A DNA stretch of 64,000 nucleotides from contig NC_091932.1 of NCBI RefSeq assembly GCF_041260155.1, forward strand, positions 42,234,125 through 42,298,124, written 5' to 3'. The notes under the pieces are model-generated. The model had not been told where the DNA came from. It saw nothing but the letters and a program-made list of their open reading frames with translations, and searched no databases. Positions 10,310-22,257 of the stretch are shown one piece after another (the stretch's first letter is position 1; every line of letters begins with the position of its first letter). This stretch comes from Ptychodera flava (Eukaryota; Hemichordata; Enteropneusta; Ptychoderidae). A program made the translations under genes and the position numbers.

Positions 10310-11420
10310 AAATTAAGAGTATGCAGATGATGCAACTTTATACTTGATAAATGTTGAAAGCATTACACAGTCTTTGAAAATGTCAACAAATATTAAAAAG
10401 CAACTGGTGAGAAGCTGAACAAGAAGAATATATCTAAAAGTTTATGGGCAGTGAGTTTTAAAAACTGCACTGATTCAATGGAAGGGATCGATTTTTCAAG
10501 CAAGGCTTTGCAGATCTTGGAGTCGGGTTTGCAAACAGTAACACAACTACAGAAAACTGGAAAATAGTGATGGAAAATTTACAAATTGCCTTAAGATCTA
10601 GAATGCTAGAAATCCGTCCTTCAAAGGCAGGGCAATTATAGTGTGCTGGCTGCATCAAAATTGTGGTACCTGGCATCACTTGGCCACGTACCTAAAGAAT
10701 TAATGAAGCCAATGGGGAATTATGGAATTTTATTCGGAGAGGTAAACAAGATCTAGATTCGAAGTTACACGAGGGGCATTTTCATTCAAAGATATGACAA
10801 TTGTGGCAGAAAAATTGTCGACATTGAAGAAAAAATTATGCACACCTATTGAAGTGGATTACGAAATTATTGAGAAAAATCTAAATAAAGAGACCCCTAA
10901 ATAGGCTTGCTTATCAAAGTATTTCATACTGAATTTTGCCGATAAATCGAATATTGATTATCTTAATTTCAAAGTCAATAACAACCCGAGTCCTAATGGT
11001 GGATGGGGACTGGAAGTCACTGAGACTTACAAGAGTGAATTTGCCAATAAATATCAAAATACAATCTTCTCAGTGAAGTACTGTGGTACAATGAAAATAT
11101 AAAGAATGAAAGAAGTATCATCCTTTATGAAAAATGGTCAAAGAGTATAATTTTAAGGCTTAAAGATTTATGGGATGATAACAGAAATAACTGGATTCAA
11201 CAATGAGAAATAATTGCAAAAATTAGAGGAGGTACAAGTAGACATGTGCAAGAGGAAATTAAGACAGAGTTTGAAACACTCCTCAAGTCAATTCCATAAG
11301 AAGATAAAAGGCACTTACGCACAAACATACAATCAAATAGTGTCCTACGCAAGAACAAAGGTGGAATTTTAAATAAATGTTTGAACACATCTTATTTGAG
11401 TGTATTAAGTACAGGAAATA
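10310..11420 (+). pseudogene. Decayed L1-type LINE, reverse transcriptase 3' part
   Basis: The plus strand opens with EYADDATLYLINVE, the YADD catalytic box of reverse transcriptase. Broken frames follow with signatures of the L1-clade region after the RT: a segment resembling LWAVSFKNCTDSMEGIDFSSK, the spacing of NWKIVMENLQ, then KLWYLASLGHVPKELMKP. A tail near 11380 reads FEHILFEC, like the LINE C-terminal FEHLFxxC box. Many stops and frameshifts, with no endonuclease or 5' part, mark an old 5'-truncated copy. Assignment to L1/Tx1 rather than another LINE clade is inferred from the post-RT segment. Confidence 0.75.
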
Positions 11421-13630
11421 AGCAGAAATGTCTTTCTTTCTTTGTCAGAAAACAAAACTTTGATACCAATATCAAAAGATTAGCAATTGCAAGAATTGAA
11501 ATAATAATAATGCAAGATCAGACATTATATACTGTCACACTTCCTTTGTAAAATACACAGTCAGTTCTGAATATTAGAAATTCAGCTACTCTTGATCATA
11601 GGATTACCCTCGAATCCTATGTTGTGCAATTAAAATGTTGCCTTTCTTCATGCCTTTCTTCATGGATGATACGTTCTATTTCACTTGATGAACAAAGATG
11701 AGGATATTATCACAGTTTTCAAGCCTTGAATTGAAAGACTTGAAGAAGACGGATGTGTCCTAGGCGCATTTATATAATTACATGGTTTTTCATATTTCTT
11801 TATCTCTTCTTTTCAGTTAAATGACTGATTTTTTTCAGACAAGTTGCTTTGTAATTTTGTTCATTCGCAATTATGTAGATTCGTTTTATATGCCACTAAT
11901 GTTAGAATAAATTTCTCTTTTTCAAAATAAATTGTTTGTTTTGCTATTGATTTTTCGCTCACAAGTGGGCCTATATCGACGGTTGGCATGCATTAGTATG
12001 TATATGTGTCTATACTATGTCTGAATGTTTTTGTGTGTATGTTTGTGTACATGTACGTGTGTGAGTGTTATGGATTTTGTGTTCGATATTTCTCAGACTA
12101 CTTCACCAAATGGCTAGTAATTTAGTATATGGAAATCAATCTTCCGGGTTCAAACTAGATCAGTGAGCAGGTTAAGAAGAGTGTGGGTTGCATAATCAAG
12201 CGTAAACTAATTTTTGAAGTAATATTTTAACTCACTTTAACTAGTATTCTTTATTTGCATAGCAAGGAGGGTGCACTAAATTACAAGAAGTGGGGCACAG
12301 ATGACTTGAACATGTGATTATGTACATGTAGATGTAACTATAGGGCTTTTAGCTCACATATTCATTCACATGAGATAGTGTCTTACCAATGTCTGTCACT
12401 CTCTGTGTATGTCTGTCTTTGTGTCCGTCTGTTTGTACAATATCTTTAAACATCTGGTACAAAGACTTCAAGAATAGCAAGACCTGATTGGCTTTAGGTA
12501 GGTGTTAATTGCATATTAGTCGTTCAGAAATCAGATATTCTTAGAAGGGCATTATCGTATCCAATGACTCTTCCTCAAAATGTTATCAGGAATCATGTAT
12601 GACAAATTTCTAGATCAAGTACATTATTTATGAAGATGACATTGTTAATTTTATGTAGGATGAACTTGACCGTAATACAGATATATCTCTGGATTGACAC
12701 TACCCGCAGTTGACAAAACTTACAGTGCCCATCGAAAAGACTAATATATAACTTTAGTGACATTATGAAGTTTCATCATGAAGGTGATCTGATAATCAGA
12801 ATTTGATGGCGAGATATGACATTTGAGCACACTCCAGTCCTCCCAACTCTAACAGTGACTACAAAACACTACACTTCTCAGAATAATTTTTTTGGATTTA
12901 TTAGATCAGTGTTGTCAAAATCCACATAAAGTATGGGTAGCATGCAACTACTATGACCATACAGAATGGACAACACAGAAATTTAATAGATAAAAAATAC
13001 CGCAATTATACGGTGTCGCTCACATTTTATCAGAATTGGTACATACCAGTATGGGTACCATTGAAGATCAACCAGAAAAACAAGAATGACAAAAGCAAGT
13101 AAGGTCTGCAACTTAGGTACTGGAGGTAAACTTTAGAACATGCATACCAACTTATATAGCAATGGGACAAGCAGATCCTACATACATAAGCACATGTCAA
13201 CAAAAAATTAGCTAGAGAAGCTTGACAAAAAGAAAGGTTGGAGGGGGGGGGGAAAGAGTGGGAAAAAATATAAAAGGGATCTTTTAAAAAGGAATGCTAC
13301 CTCATCAATCTTCTATCCCCTACCCCCTCCTGAATATCAAATGTTCCACCCCTTGGTTGACCATGTTTACATAAGACCAGCTGGCAGTATATTTACAACT
13401 TGGGGATGTTTTAATTAATGCTATGAGTGCTATCATTCAAATGTAAACAGCACTTAAATCAGTTACAGATAGTGAAATTCCTTCCACTGTGGGGGGGGGG
13501 GGGGGATTATGACATCTGGAATTATCCTGGATCCAAATTTCTCATCAGTTCTTGTGTGTCTTACATGCGAAAGTTGCAAAAATTGGTCCGCAATGAAAAA
13601 ATTTACCTCAGCTTTGTTTTCAGGATCAAA
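11421..13630. other. Intergenic, no gene recognised
   Basis: AT-rich sequence with short TGTGTG and GTCTGTCT-rich patches near 12000-12070 and 12390-12440 and G-runs at about 13240 and 13490. No splice-supported frame or domain motif was seen on either strand. Confidence 0.5.
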
Positions 13631-13639
13631 TTTTGCTAC

Positions 13640-14900
13640 AAATTGATATTAAACATGACAAAATTATGTTCACAGCCTTTGAAACTGTCTCACAACAAAT
13701 CCTTGGTTGGTGTAGGTCATATAAGGTCACAAAAGAAAATTACCTAAAATATAACTATTTTGGGGTTTCCCAACACTTTGAGCAGAAAATTTATCTTATA
13801 ACATGCCTCGGGACTTTTGTACCAAATTACAAAGCTATCAGACAAGTAATTTTGAGAACAAGTTTTCTTGACCAAATATGACAAAATTGTCTTAAAAATA
13901 CAAATTTGTATATTTCAGGACAATTTCCACATATCTGACTATTGTCATCCCTGGACATCTGTACACCAAATATAAAAGCCGTCTGTCCAGGGGCTTTAAA
14001 ATGAAAATATTTTTTACGATTTTTTGACCGAAAATGACAAAAATTGCCCCAAAACAGTAATATTTCCAATTTTGTCGTAATTTCAACAATTAGAAGGGTA
14101 ACACCCTTGCAAACGTCCAATCCAAATTTGAGAGCAATTGGGCTAGCAGTTTTAGAGAAGAAGAAATTTTACTTAAAATGAGAAAATAACCAAAAAAATT
14201 CAGCAAAAATATAAAATTCAAGATATCTTCACGATATTCATCAAACTGATTTTGATCAACCTTAGTAACCTGTATACCAAATATCAAAGCTATCAGATTA
14301 GTTATTCCTGAATAAACAAAATTTGACCAAAAATTCGGAAAATTGCCCCAAAATTACAAATATGAAATTTCAATTCAATTTGTATACACTCGACTGAGGT
14401 CATATCCTGAGGAACATGTACACCAACTTTCAAAGCAATCAGATGAGTGGTTTCAGAGTTAAACATTTTTTGACTAAAAACTGAAAAAATTACCTGAAAA
14501 ATAGAAATATGCAAATTTCATCCCAAATTTTAAACACCTACTTTAGAATACCTAAAGGAACCTGCACACCAAGTTTCAACCCTATCTGACCAACGGTTAC
14601 AGAGTTTTAGCAATTTGCAGGGTTTTCCTTTTCTCCCTGCATTTGAATATTTTTGACACTGACAAGTTCATTTGAACAAATTCACATCTCCACTCCTAGG
14701 TGCACCTGTACACCAAATACTAAGACAGTAGGTTCTGCCATTTAGCTGTTTTTGACGTGGACGGACATACATACATACGTACATACATACATACATACAT
14801 ACATACAGACATGCAAATGGCATGCAAATGAACTGATTCAGCTTATACGATTACCTCACATTGGTATACCAAATGTGAGCTAAAAAGTATTGTGTTAGTC
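13640..14900. repeat. Diverged tandem array (~170-200 bp unit) ending in ACATAC microsatellite
   Basis: A phrase close to TGTACACCAAATATCAAAGC recurs at about 13818, 13969, 14110, 14270, 14418, 14565 and 14708. Each is followed by an ATCAGAT-like block, TTTGACCAAAAATGAC and a CCCCAAAA...AAATTTCA block. The last unit runs into GGACATACATACATAC repeats (about 14762-14808). Tandem units followed by a short-unit microsatellite resemble the pearl elements described in bivalves. That comparison is by architecture only. Confidence 0.7.
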
Positions 14901-16150
14901 GTTTTTGTCTAAACTACACACATATATAGATGATCCTCTATACTAGAAGTTCAATATATTTGAAATTCCGAACAGATAAAATTATCATGTAAGCCATTTT
15001 TGTCTAACCTGTTCACATATCTTAGATGTACTATATAAAGTTTATGCTATGCTAGAAGTAGAGAATGGTTTCAAATAACTAAAACGTATCAAAACATCAA
15101 TCTTGTAACAGAAATAACAGAATGGTTAAATATGTCGCATTTCATTTTTTCTTTTCTGCCATTTTTCTGAATGAAACTTTCAAGGTATTCTTGTACACAT
15201 GTTGATTTGATTTACGTAAAAACAAACAAATGGTAAAATAACACATCTTTGGAATATTTTTCTTTTTTGCATTATGTGCATAGGGTGAATTAGAACCTTA
15301 GGCAATGGTGAAAGCGAGGTTGACAAACATGCCTTCTAATGAGGGTACAAAACAGTAGTAATATAATTTCAGACATCTTCTGCACCAGTAGCACTTTGGA
15401 CTGAAGGACTTCTGACCCTGACTATGACTGACAGGGAAGTATAGGCTAATTATCACAGTGTAAGTATACTGCCCAAAACTGACATAACAGGGAAAATGAG
15501 GTTTAAGCTGATTAACGTAATATCATGCTCAGTTACAGAGTAAAACATAGTTTTCATCATCTTTGAGAAAATGGGCAGTCTTACAGTGCCCTCGACACTG
15601 TCAGCAAACTAGATTGTACAAATAAATACTGACAAAGTTGTTGTTGGAGAAGAGATATTTAACAGATATTGCTCCTTCTGTCTTGGTTAGAGTTGAGATC
15701 GAGTTGGTGGAGCCCCTTGGAGCTGGCACACAAGACTTAATCTTTTAGTCTACTTATACACAGTATGAGATAGTGGCTACTTCACAAATTTCAAATCTTG
15801 GCAATATACAGTACAGCAAGAACATTGAGATCAACATGATCATGATCTTTGAGCAAGTCTATTGCTGATTTTCAAAGGGTATTTTCATCAGATCAAAATC
15901 ATTAAAATGGACATTAAAGAAGATGAAATCTCACTTTTCCTTCTTTTTGGTCAAACAGAAGTTCTTCTACTCAAAATTTTGTCGAAATGCATACAGAGTT
16001 GAAACATTTGAATAAAGACAGTACTGTTGTGTGGAATAGCCTGTTGTTCAGGCTGCGTTCATTTATCAACAAAAACAACACTTCAATTTGTACGTAATGC
16101 TTTGTGTTTGCAATTCTAATACTTTGTATTTCAACATTATACCCTGTTCA
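14901..16150. other. Intergenic, no gene recognised
   Basis: AT-rich sequence downstream of TPMT copy A with short unsupported frames. Nothing recognisable apart from isolated TA-rich patches. Confidence 0.5.
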
Positions 16151-16397
16151 TTAACTTTTTTCAATTCCAAAGTCAATTTCTGTTGCCTGAAATACAGAAA
16201 AAAATACCAAGGACTCTTTTTAGATCTTTACATTTTTTTCAGATTTTTCCAAAAATTTGGTCAAAAAATGTACCCAATGAAAAGTCATGTCATTTTGGTC
16301 CAAAACCATCAGAAAAATTACAGAAAAATTTCATAAAAATTGGTAAAATGTTACACTGAAATTTTGGCGGGAAAAATTACAACACTCAAAGGGTTAA
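16151..16397 (-). mobile_element. TTAA-flanked piggyBac-type MITE, copy 1
   Basis: Bounded by TTAA at 16151-16154 and 16394-16397; the right end reads CACTCAAAGGG before TTAA. It is the reverse complement of the elements at 24137-24362 and 34341-34564, sharing the blocks TTTTGGTCCAAAA, ATTGGTAAAATRTTACACT and CCAAAGTCAATTT. A TTAA target with CCCTTTGAGTGC-like ends is typical of piggyBac MITEs. It lies about 120 bp beyond the stop codon of copy A and could be in its 3' UTR. Confidence 0.7.
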
Positions 16398-18948
16398 AGA
16401 AAAGAGGGAAATATAACATACTTCTCCATTAAAAATAAAGAAACATCACAAAAGTTGCAATCGTCCCTTTCAAGAATTCAAGATCTGAGACACCCTGGTT
16501 CATTGATCAAAATAAAGTTTCACTTTTGTTTTAACAAAGACACAATTTCATGAAAATATTCAATGCATACAATCTTCTTCCATTCTGCAGTAACATCATT
16601 TTCTTCTAGGAACTCAACATTACAGGTTTTTCCTGGTGAAAACAAGAAAAGATAATATACTACACATTAGTACAAGATTTCTTTGTACAAGAAAATTGTT
16701 GTCTGAATGTTTGGTTTCTTCTCTTCTCTTTTAAGGAAAGACCATAAGATCACACAGCAAATTTGCATGAACACTTCCCTCCCCTTCTAAACTATGCCCA
16801 AAATTCCCCTCTTAAATAAGTACATGACTGTATGGTAAAAGGCACTAGTAACACAGATCAGATAGATATAAGAAAAGTTTTGATGAGTCGGTCCAGATTT
16901 TTATGTATACTAACCGTAGAGACTTTGAACGGCTTTGAAAGGCACTGGGTGGGGAGGGGCTGAATGAGGAAAAAAGGAAATAATAAAATATCAAATTGAA
17001 TTACAAATTGAAAATATGTAAAAAACTGCATCATAGGAACTACTTTCATTACAAATCAAAATAAATATATCAAAATTCATAAATATATATCACTAAATGC
17101 ACAAATTATCTTTTCTTGCAGTTTGGTGGGGTAAGACTGACACTACTCAAATCTAATGAGCTTTGTTGAGTCGCCCTACCCTCTGCCCCCTCCCAAGCAA
17201 AGCCTTAATGTTGAGAAATATTAAGAATGTGCTGTTCCATATAAACTTTTGCAGACAATATTCAATACAGGAACTGTTTGTGGTGTCCCAATTCCTAACT
17301 CTTTCAATTCAAAACAGTTCACAAGATTTCCATTAAATCCTAACAAAACAATGGGACAAATAAGTGACTATGTTCCATGTAAAAATTCAAGAGATCCTAC
17401 AAATATCCACGCAAAGTCCAAAGTGACAGCCATATATGAGAAATGTTTGAAATTTCTTCCAAAATCCTGCAAAGTTCCCATAGAATTCTAAAGAGATCCC
17501 TATGCGATGTTTATCTAACTGTTGCTTGCTAATGATTTCAAATAAAAGAATCCTACCTTGAAAAGTGCCTTGGTTAAATCAAAAGTGTTGAGTAGGTAGG
17601 CTCCATCTGGTTTCAGAAGAGAAATCACTTTTTCAGCATATCTGTAATGGAATATTGGCATAAATGGAAATGATAATGAATTACTGTATTTCTCTTCTGG
17701 TCTTTTTCATTCTTAGTCCCTTTGGTTGGATCCATGGAAACTTATGATTTGGGCTCTGTACCGGTAGTGCTTTCCTCAATCCGTCTGTGCATCCCTCTGT
17801 ACACCTGGAGTCATTTCTCTGACATTGTCCAAAGCAAACTCTTTCAAACCTGGCCAAAAGTAATGATACCCTCTATGACATATGGGTGGACCTTAATTTG
17901 TTTTACAACCTAATCCAATATGGCCCACAGGCAGCCGTACTGAAATTAGTAAAAAATTAGCGAAAGTTAAAGTTACTGACCCTTAAACTTACTTTGTCTG
18001 GTCTGCTAAATTGATAGCAACAAGTGAAGCTCTGTCCCAGATGATGTCATACTTCCCAGCATACTCTCTGTTGAGAGACACAGTCTACATGTAAATTAGA
18101 AGTTATCAATTAAGTTCCTGCATGTGTTCTTGCTTCAGCAAATCAGTGAAATGAATGAAACATTTTGCAACTTTGTTGACTTAGTTGTTAAAACAATTTT
18201 TTTAAACTTAGTCCTTTAAAGTTTAAATGCTCAAAGCTTTCCTTTAACGCTTGAAGCCTTTTATACTTCTACAGAAGTGCAGCACACTACCCTATAGTGC
18301 AAACAGCAATTAAGTGGGAAAATTGGCATATAGTATAACTGAACATTCATCAATGAATTTCAGTTTATAGATTGTCCAAAATATGAAGTCTAATTTGGAA
18401 CAACTTTTGATGTTTCTCATGTCATAGGACATGAATCATAAATAAATTCAGAAAATATGGTTGGAAAGCTTTATTGGAGGATATATGTAAGTTCCTTTTG
18501 AAATGTGCCGTTTGGAAGTTTATTTGATGAAACACCTTGTTTTGATTCAAAAACTTATATTGCGATAGAAAGTAAACTTTTAATAATTACTAGAAAGCAA
18601 TAAATGTGATTATTGTTCATTTTTATTATTTATTAAATTTTCCATTTTAATATCAATCATGATCTCGATTGTGATGGCTGATTTTGCATCATATCATGGA
18701 AGATCCTAAATGGAAAGATATTCTGCGCATGCTTGAAGAAGAGAATTTTGCCATGGACAGATAAATTTCCTTGCTTAATAACTACAATGCTCTATACTAA
18801 GCTTAGTCTAGCAAAATTGCAACAGCGCCCTCTTTGACCAGCAATGTCAGATGAAAATAAGAAAATTCACTTACATCAAATGTGTTGAATGCAGTGATGT
18901 TATGTAAACATTAAGATGACATGGAAAACCTCCATGAATAAATTATAT

Positions 18949-19446
18949 TTAAAGGGACAAAGTCACTCTCTTTTTTGAACTTGTTCTATCAAGAAGAAAT
19001 GGAAAACTTTGATATGATGGCAATGCATTTTCTTAAAATTCAGCGTTTTTTAGGATGTAAACCAATGATTTTGTTTATAATCTTTACACAAATGCACTTC
19101 TATTGCCACTTGGTTTCCTCTGGCAAATAAACATCACAATTATGTAGGTGAAAGCTGTTATCTTTATCTATGTGAATATCGTAGCAAGATCTTAATACAA
19201 AATCTTGCATACGGTCAAAGCTTTATTTGGCAGTGCAATCCCTATATTGTGTGAGTTTTACACTTATTTTATTGTAGATATCCTTAATTACATGTTTTGA
19301 TAAAAGTTTCATCTTGTCTGGCTGCTAGCAGAGTGGAAGTAATGAGTACAATTTCTCTGTATTTTTCAAGTAGTCAATACAAACAACTTTTCGTTTTGAA
19401 CAAAAATCATTAAAAAAGCTAAAAAAGAGCGAATTTGTCCCTTTAA
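18949..19446. mobile_element. T2-like MITE with TTAAAGGGACAAA ends, next to exon 4 donor of copy A
   Basis: The left end reads TTAAAGGGACAAAGTCACTC and the right end is close to its reverse complement (GAGCGAATTTGTC...TTTAA), giving inverted ends around a ~0.5-kb AT-rich body. TTAA bounds both sides. The right boundary (19443-19446) is five intron bases inside the donor of TPMT copy A exon 4. The paralogs B and C have unrelated sequence at the same intron position, so this is a copy-A-specific insertion. Related ends are at about 42455-42472 and 46200-46214. Confidence 0.65.
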
Positions 19447-21350
19447 CTTACTCAGTAAAGGAATAGAAATCACACTGAAACAACTTGATTTTTCCATCTT
19501 TACTCTGAAAAAGTGCAAATTGAAAGGTAACTCCATCAATTTCAGACACTTTTTGTGTCTGTTTCACACGTTCCAAGTTCTTAATATAATTATAATAATA
19601 ATATTTTTATGGCTTGCTTGTAAATATAGGATTTACATCACATTTGTGGCAATAAAAGTGTGATACAAAAATAAGTTCAAATTTTCTTCAATAAAGATAA
19701 AGTATTACAGTATAATAATTATATTAGCTAGTAATAAATATAACTAGGTAGTTCTTTGTTTATATAAAGTAAAAATATATGTTAGTAGAGAGATAAGCTT
19801 ATTTTCAGTATTGTCGTTTGGGAAATTGATTTTACTGAAAAAGTTCTTTCTTTGGACTTTGTATTTCTGAAGACTAATAAAAAGTGTGTTTCATCTTCAA
19901 TACTGTTGGTGTTACACTGATTGCAGTATCTTTCAGTAATTGGGTTTTTGGAACAGTGTGGATGAGGATGTAGGGAGACCGATAATATAAACTATAATTT
20001 GACAATCATATGGCTTATAATGACACAGCTGGTCCCTCAGTCACAAAGGGTGGGGGGACTGTGGTAATAACAATGCATGGGGTGGAATGTTGTTTAGTGA
20101 TGAACCATTTGATATATTTGAGGGGGAGGAGAGAGGAGAGCTAGAAATAGGTCTGAACATGTTTATCCAGACATTGTTTTTCAGCAGTTTTACTCCTGCC
20201 CATGGAACACAAGTTTCTCTGAAAGTAAAACAAAGAATTCCAGCAAAGACAATCACATCATAATGAGCTTCTAAATATTCAATGCTGTTTTTCATATAAA
20301 CTGAATATGTAAGTTACAATTCAATGGACATGTATTTAGATGTGAAGACAGTAAACCAGCTGTATAACATATAGAGCTGACTTGAAAAAGCGTGGCTTTT
20401 CAGAAAATGTGTTTAAAAATTATGCCATCAGCTAGGGCATTGTGCGAGACCCTGGACTGAAGCTAATATGTGCTAGCCAAGTTTAGTTCATTGAATGTAT
20501 CACATACACTAAGTTTTTGAAGCACCTCTTAAGATCACTTCTTTTATGCTGTACTGTAGAGGTAAATGTTTTTTTAACAATTGTCAGCAACAGTTTCAAG
20601 TTCCTCCCCCATTATTGCATGGGGCACACCTAGGCAAACATACTTTGATTGATTCAGAAGAACAATAAAATATGTCTACACAAAACTTAATGCATGTGTC
20701 AAGCCCCTTCAGTTGTGCCTTACTTTTCTTTTGTTGCTTAAGGTTAAAGCATGATTTACGCTAGCAAAGGATGTAACAAGTCCAATATATCAATGGATTC
20801 TCACAGACTTGATAATTTGGAGAACTTCAAACATGCATGAATATGATTTAAACTGACTTGTCTTATAAGCTAAATGTTAGACATGAACAAACAGAATTTT
20901 GTTGACTCAACCTTACATTCAATTTAAGCGTCTGTGCCAGAAATATTTCAGGGGTAATATGCCGTTTTTACTGATTTCAACCAAAAAATTTTAAAATTCC
21001 TTACTGTATGGACCATTCCATTTGGCATATCTTCCATGGGGGTGGTTGTGTATTCTATCTTCTGTTCTGAAAAGAATGATCTGATTGGAAGTTCCGAGAA
21101 TTCCACACCAACTACTCTATGACCCTGGTCAGCTATCCTGTGATAATTTAGAAAAATATTAATGCAAAAAAGTTATGATGATGTCAAATAGTCTCCACTG
21201 GTTCAAGCATTTTGGAAACCACTGATCCATGTTGCTGCTGATTTGGTGAAATATCTTTAATGAAAAGAAGGAACTTGATAAATGCACAGCACAATAGTAA
21301 CCTTGATAATGGCCTGTACATGGCTGCATCTTGACAGACAGGTAAATGAT

Positions 21351-21374
21351 GGGGGGGGGGGGGGGGGGGGGGGG
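21351..21374 (+). repeat. 24-base poly-G tract
   Basis: An unbroken run of 24 G in an intron of TPMT copy A. Similar but shorter G or C runs occur at about 6452, 10094, 13490, 31108, 39091 and 40698. Confidence 0.95.
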
Positions 21375-22175
21375 CTGTACGAACGATACTTGTGTCTTAC
21401 ATCATTTTCCCTATTCAACTTATGATCTGATTTCCAATAAATGCATATAATTATAGCTTCCAGTGGTCTCCTTTCCCTTTACTCAATATTTTAATTGAAC
21501 TTTTGACCACTTGTGCCACTTCCTTTTCAGTCAACAATCACACTGCCTATAACCATCTATACTTTGGTGACTTTATCAGAGGATTAACTCCACCATCAAC
21601 ATTTGCATTGATATTCTGATGAGGTAAAAATGATTTTTTTTCTCTTTGTTGAATGAAGTTTTTGGAAGCATTTTGTGAAAAAATTTCCCTGTGACAATGG
21701 ATACAAGCTGAATTTGTACATCTTCATATTTTAAAGAGGCACTCCCACTTGGTAACATTTTTAAAACACATTTTTTAATGCCAACGGTCGATATTTGAGG
21801 TGGCAACTGCGCACGGATCGCGAGATATCGATAAAAACATGTCATTCCCAAGCGTATTTTTCACATCCCGAAGTTTTACGATTGTTTCTGATTATGACGT
21901 GAAATCCACGAAGGTTTGTTGTGTGTGTGATTGACGATATTCTAGGGAGTCCATAATAAGTTCGAACGACGGAATTTTACCTCCCACTGCGAAGATTTTA
22001 TATACAGCATTATAATGCCTTTACCACAGGTCAGTTTTGAAAACTTCTTCTTAGCTTTGTCGTTGTCAATATTCTAAATCAGTTGTATATATTTTTAACC
22101 AATACCACATAAACATAAGTTTTTACGTGTTAAATATTAGCCGCCTCCGATGACTACATTTTGTCGTCTGCCACA

Positions 22176-22257
22176 CAGTACGTGTGGTTCGCCGCGGGCG
22201 TGGTATGCGTCTATGCATACCACGTGTTGGCCGCTATGTATCAACCGCACGTAACTG
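22176..22257. mobile_element. Foldback with CGTGGTATGC core in TPMT copy A intron 2
   Basis: CGTGGTATGC (22199-22208) and GCATACCACG (22215-22224) pair perfectly around six bases. The arms continue imperfectly to CAGTACGTGTGGTT on the left and AACCGCACGTAACTG on the right. The block is much richer in GC and CG than the intron around it. No clear target duplication was found. Confidence 0.6.

Noticed and set aside
10310..11420. Expressed gene of unknown function
   Set aside because: Stops and frameshifts break every frame, and the order of recognisable pieces matches a LINE.
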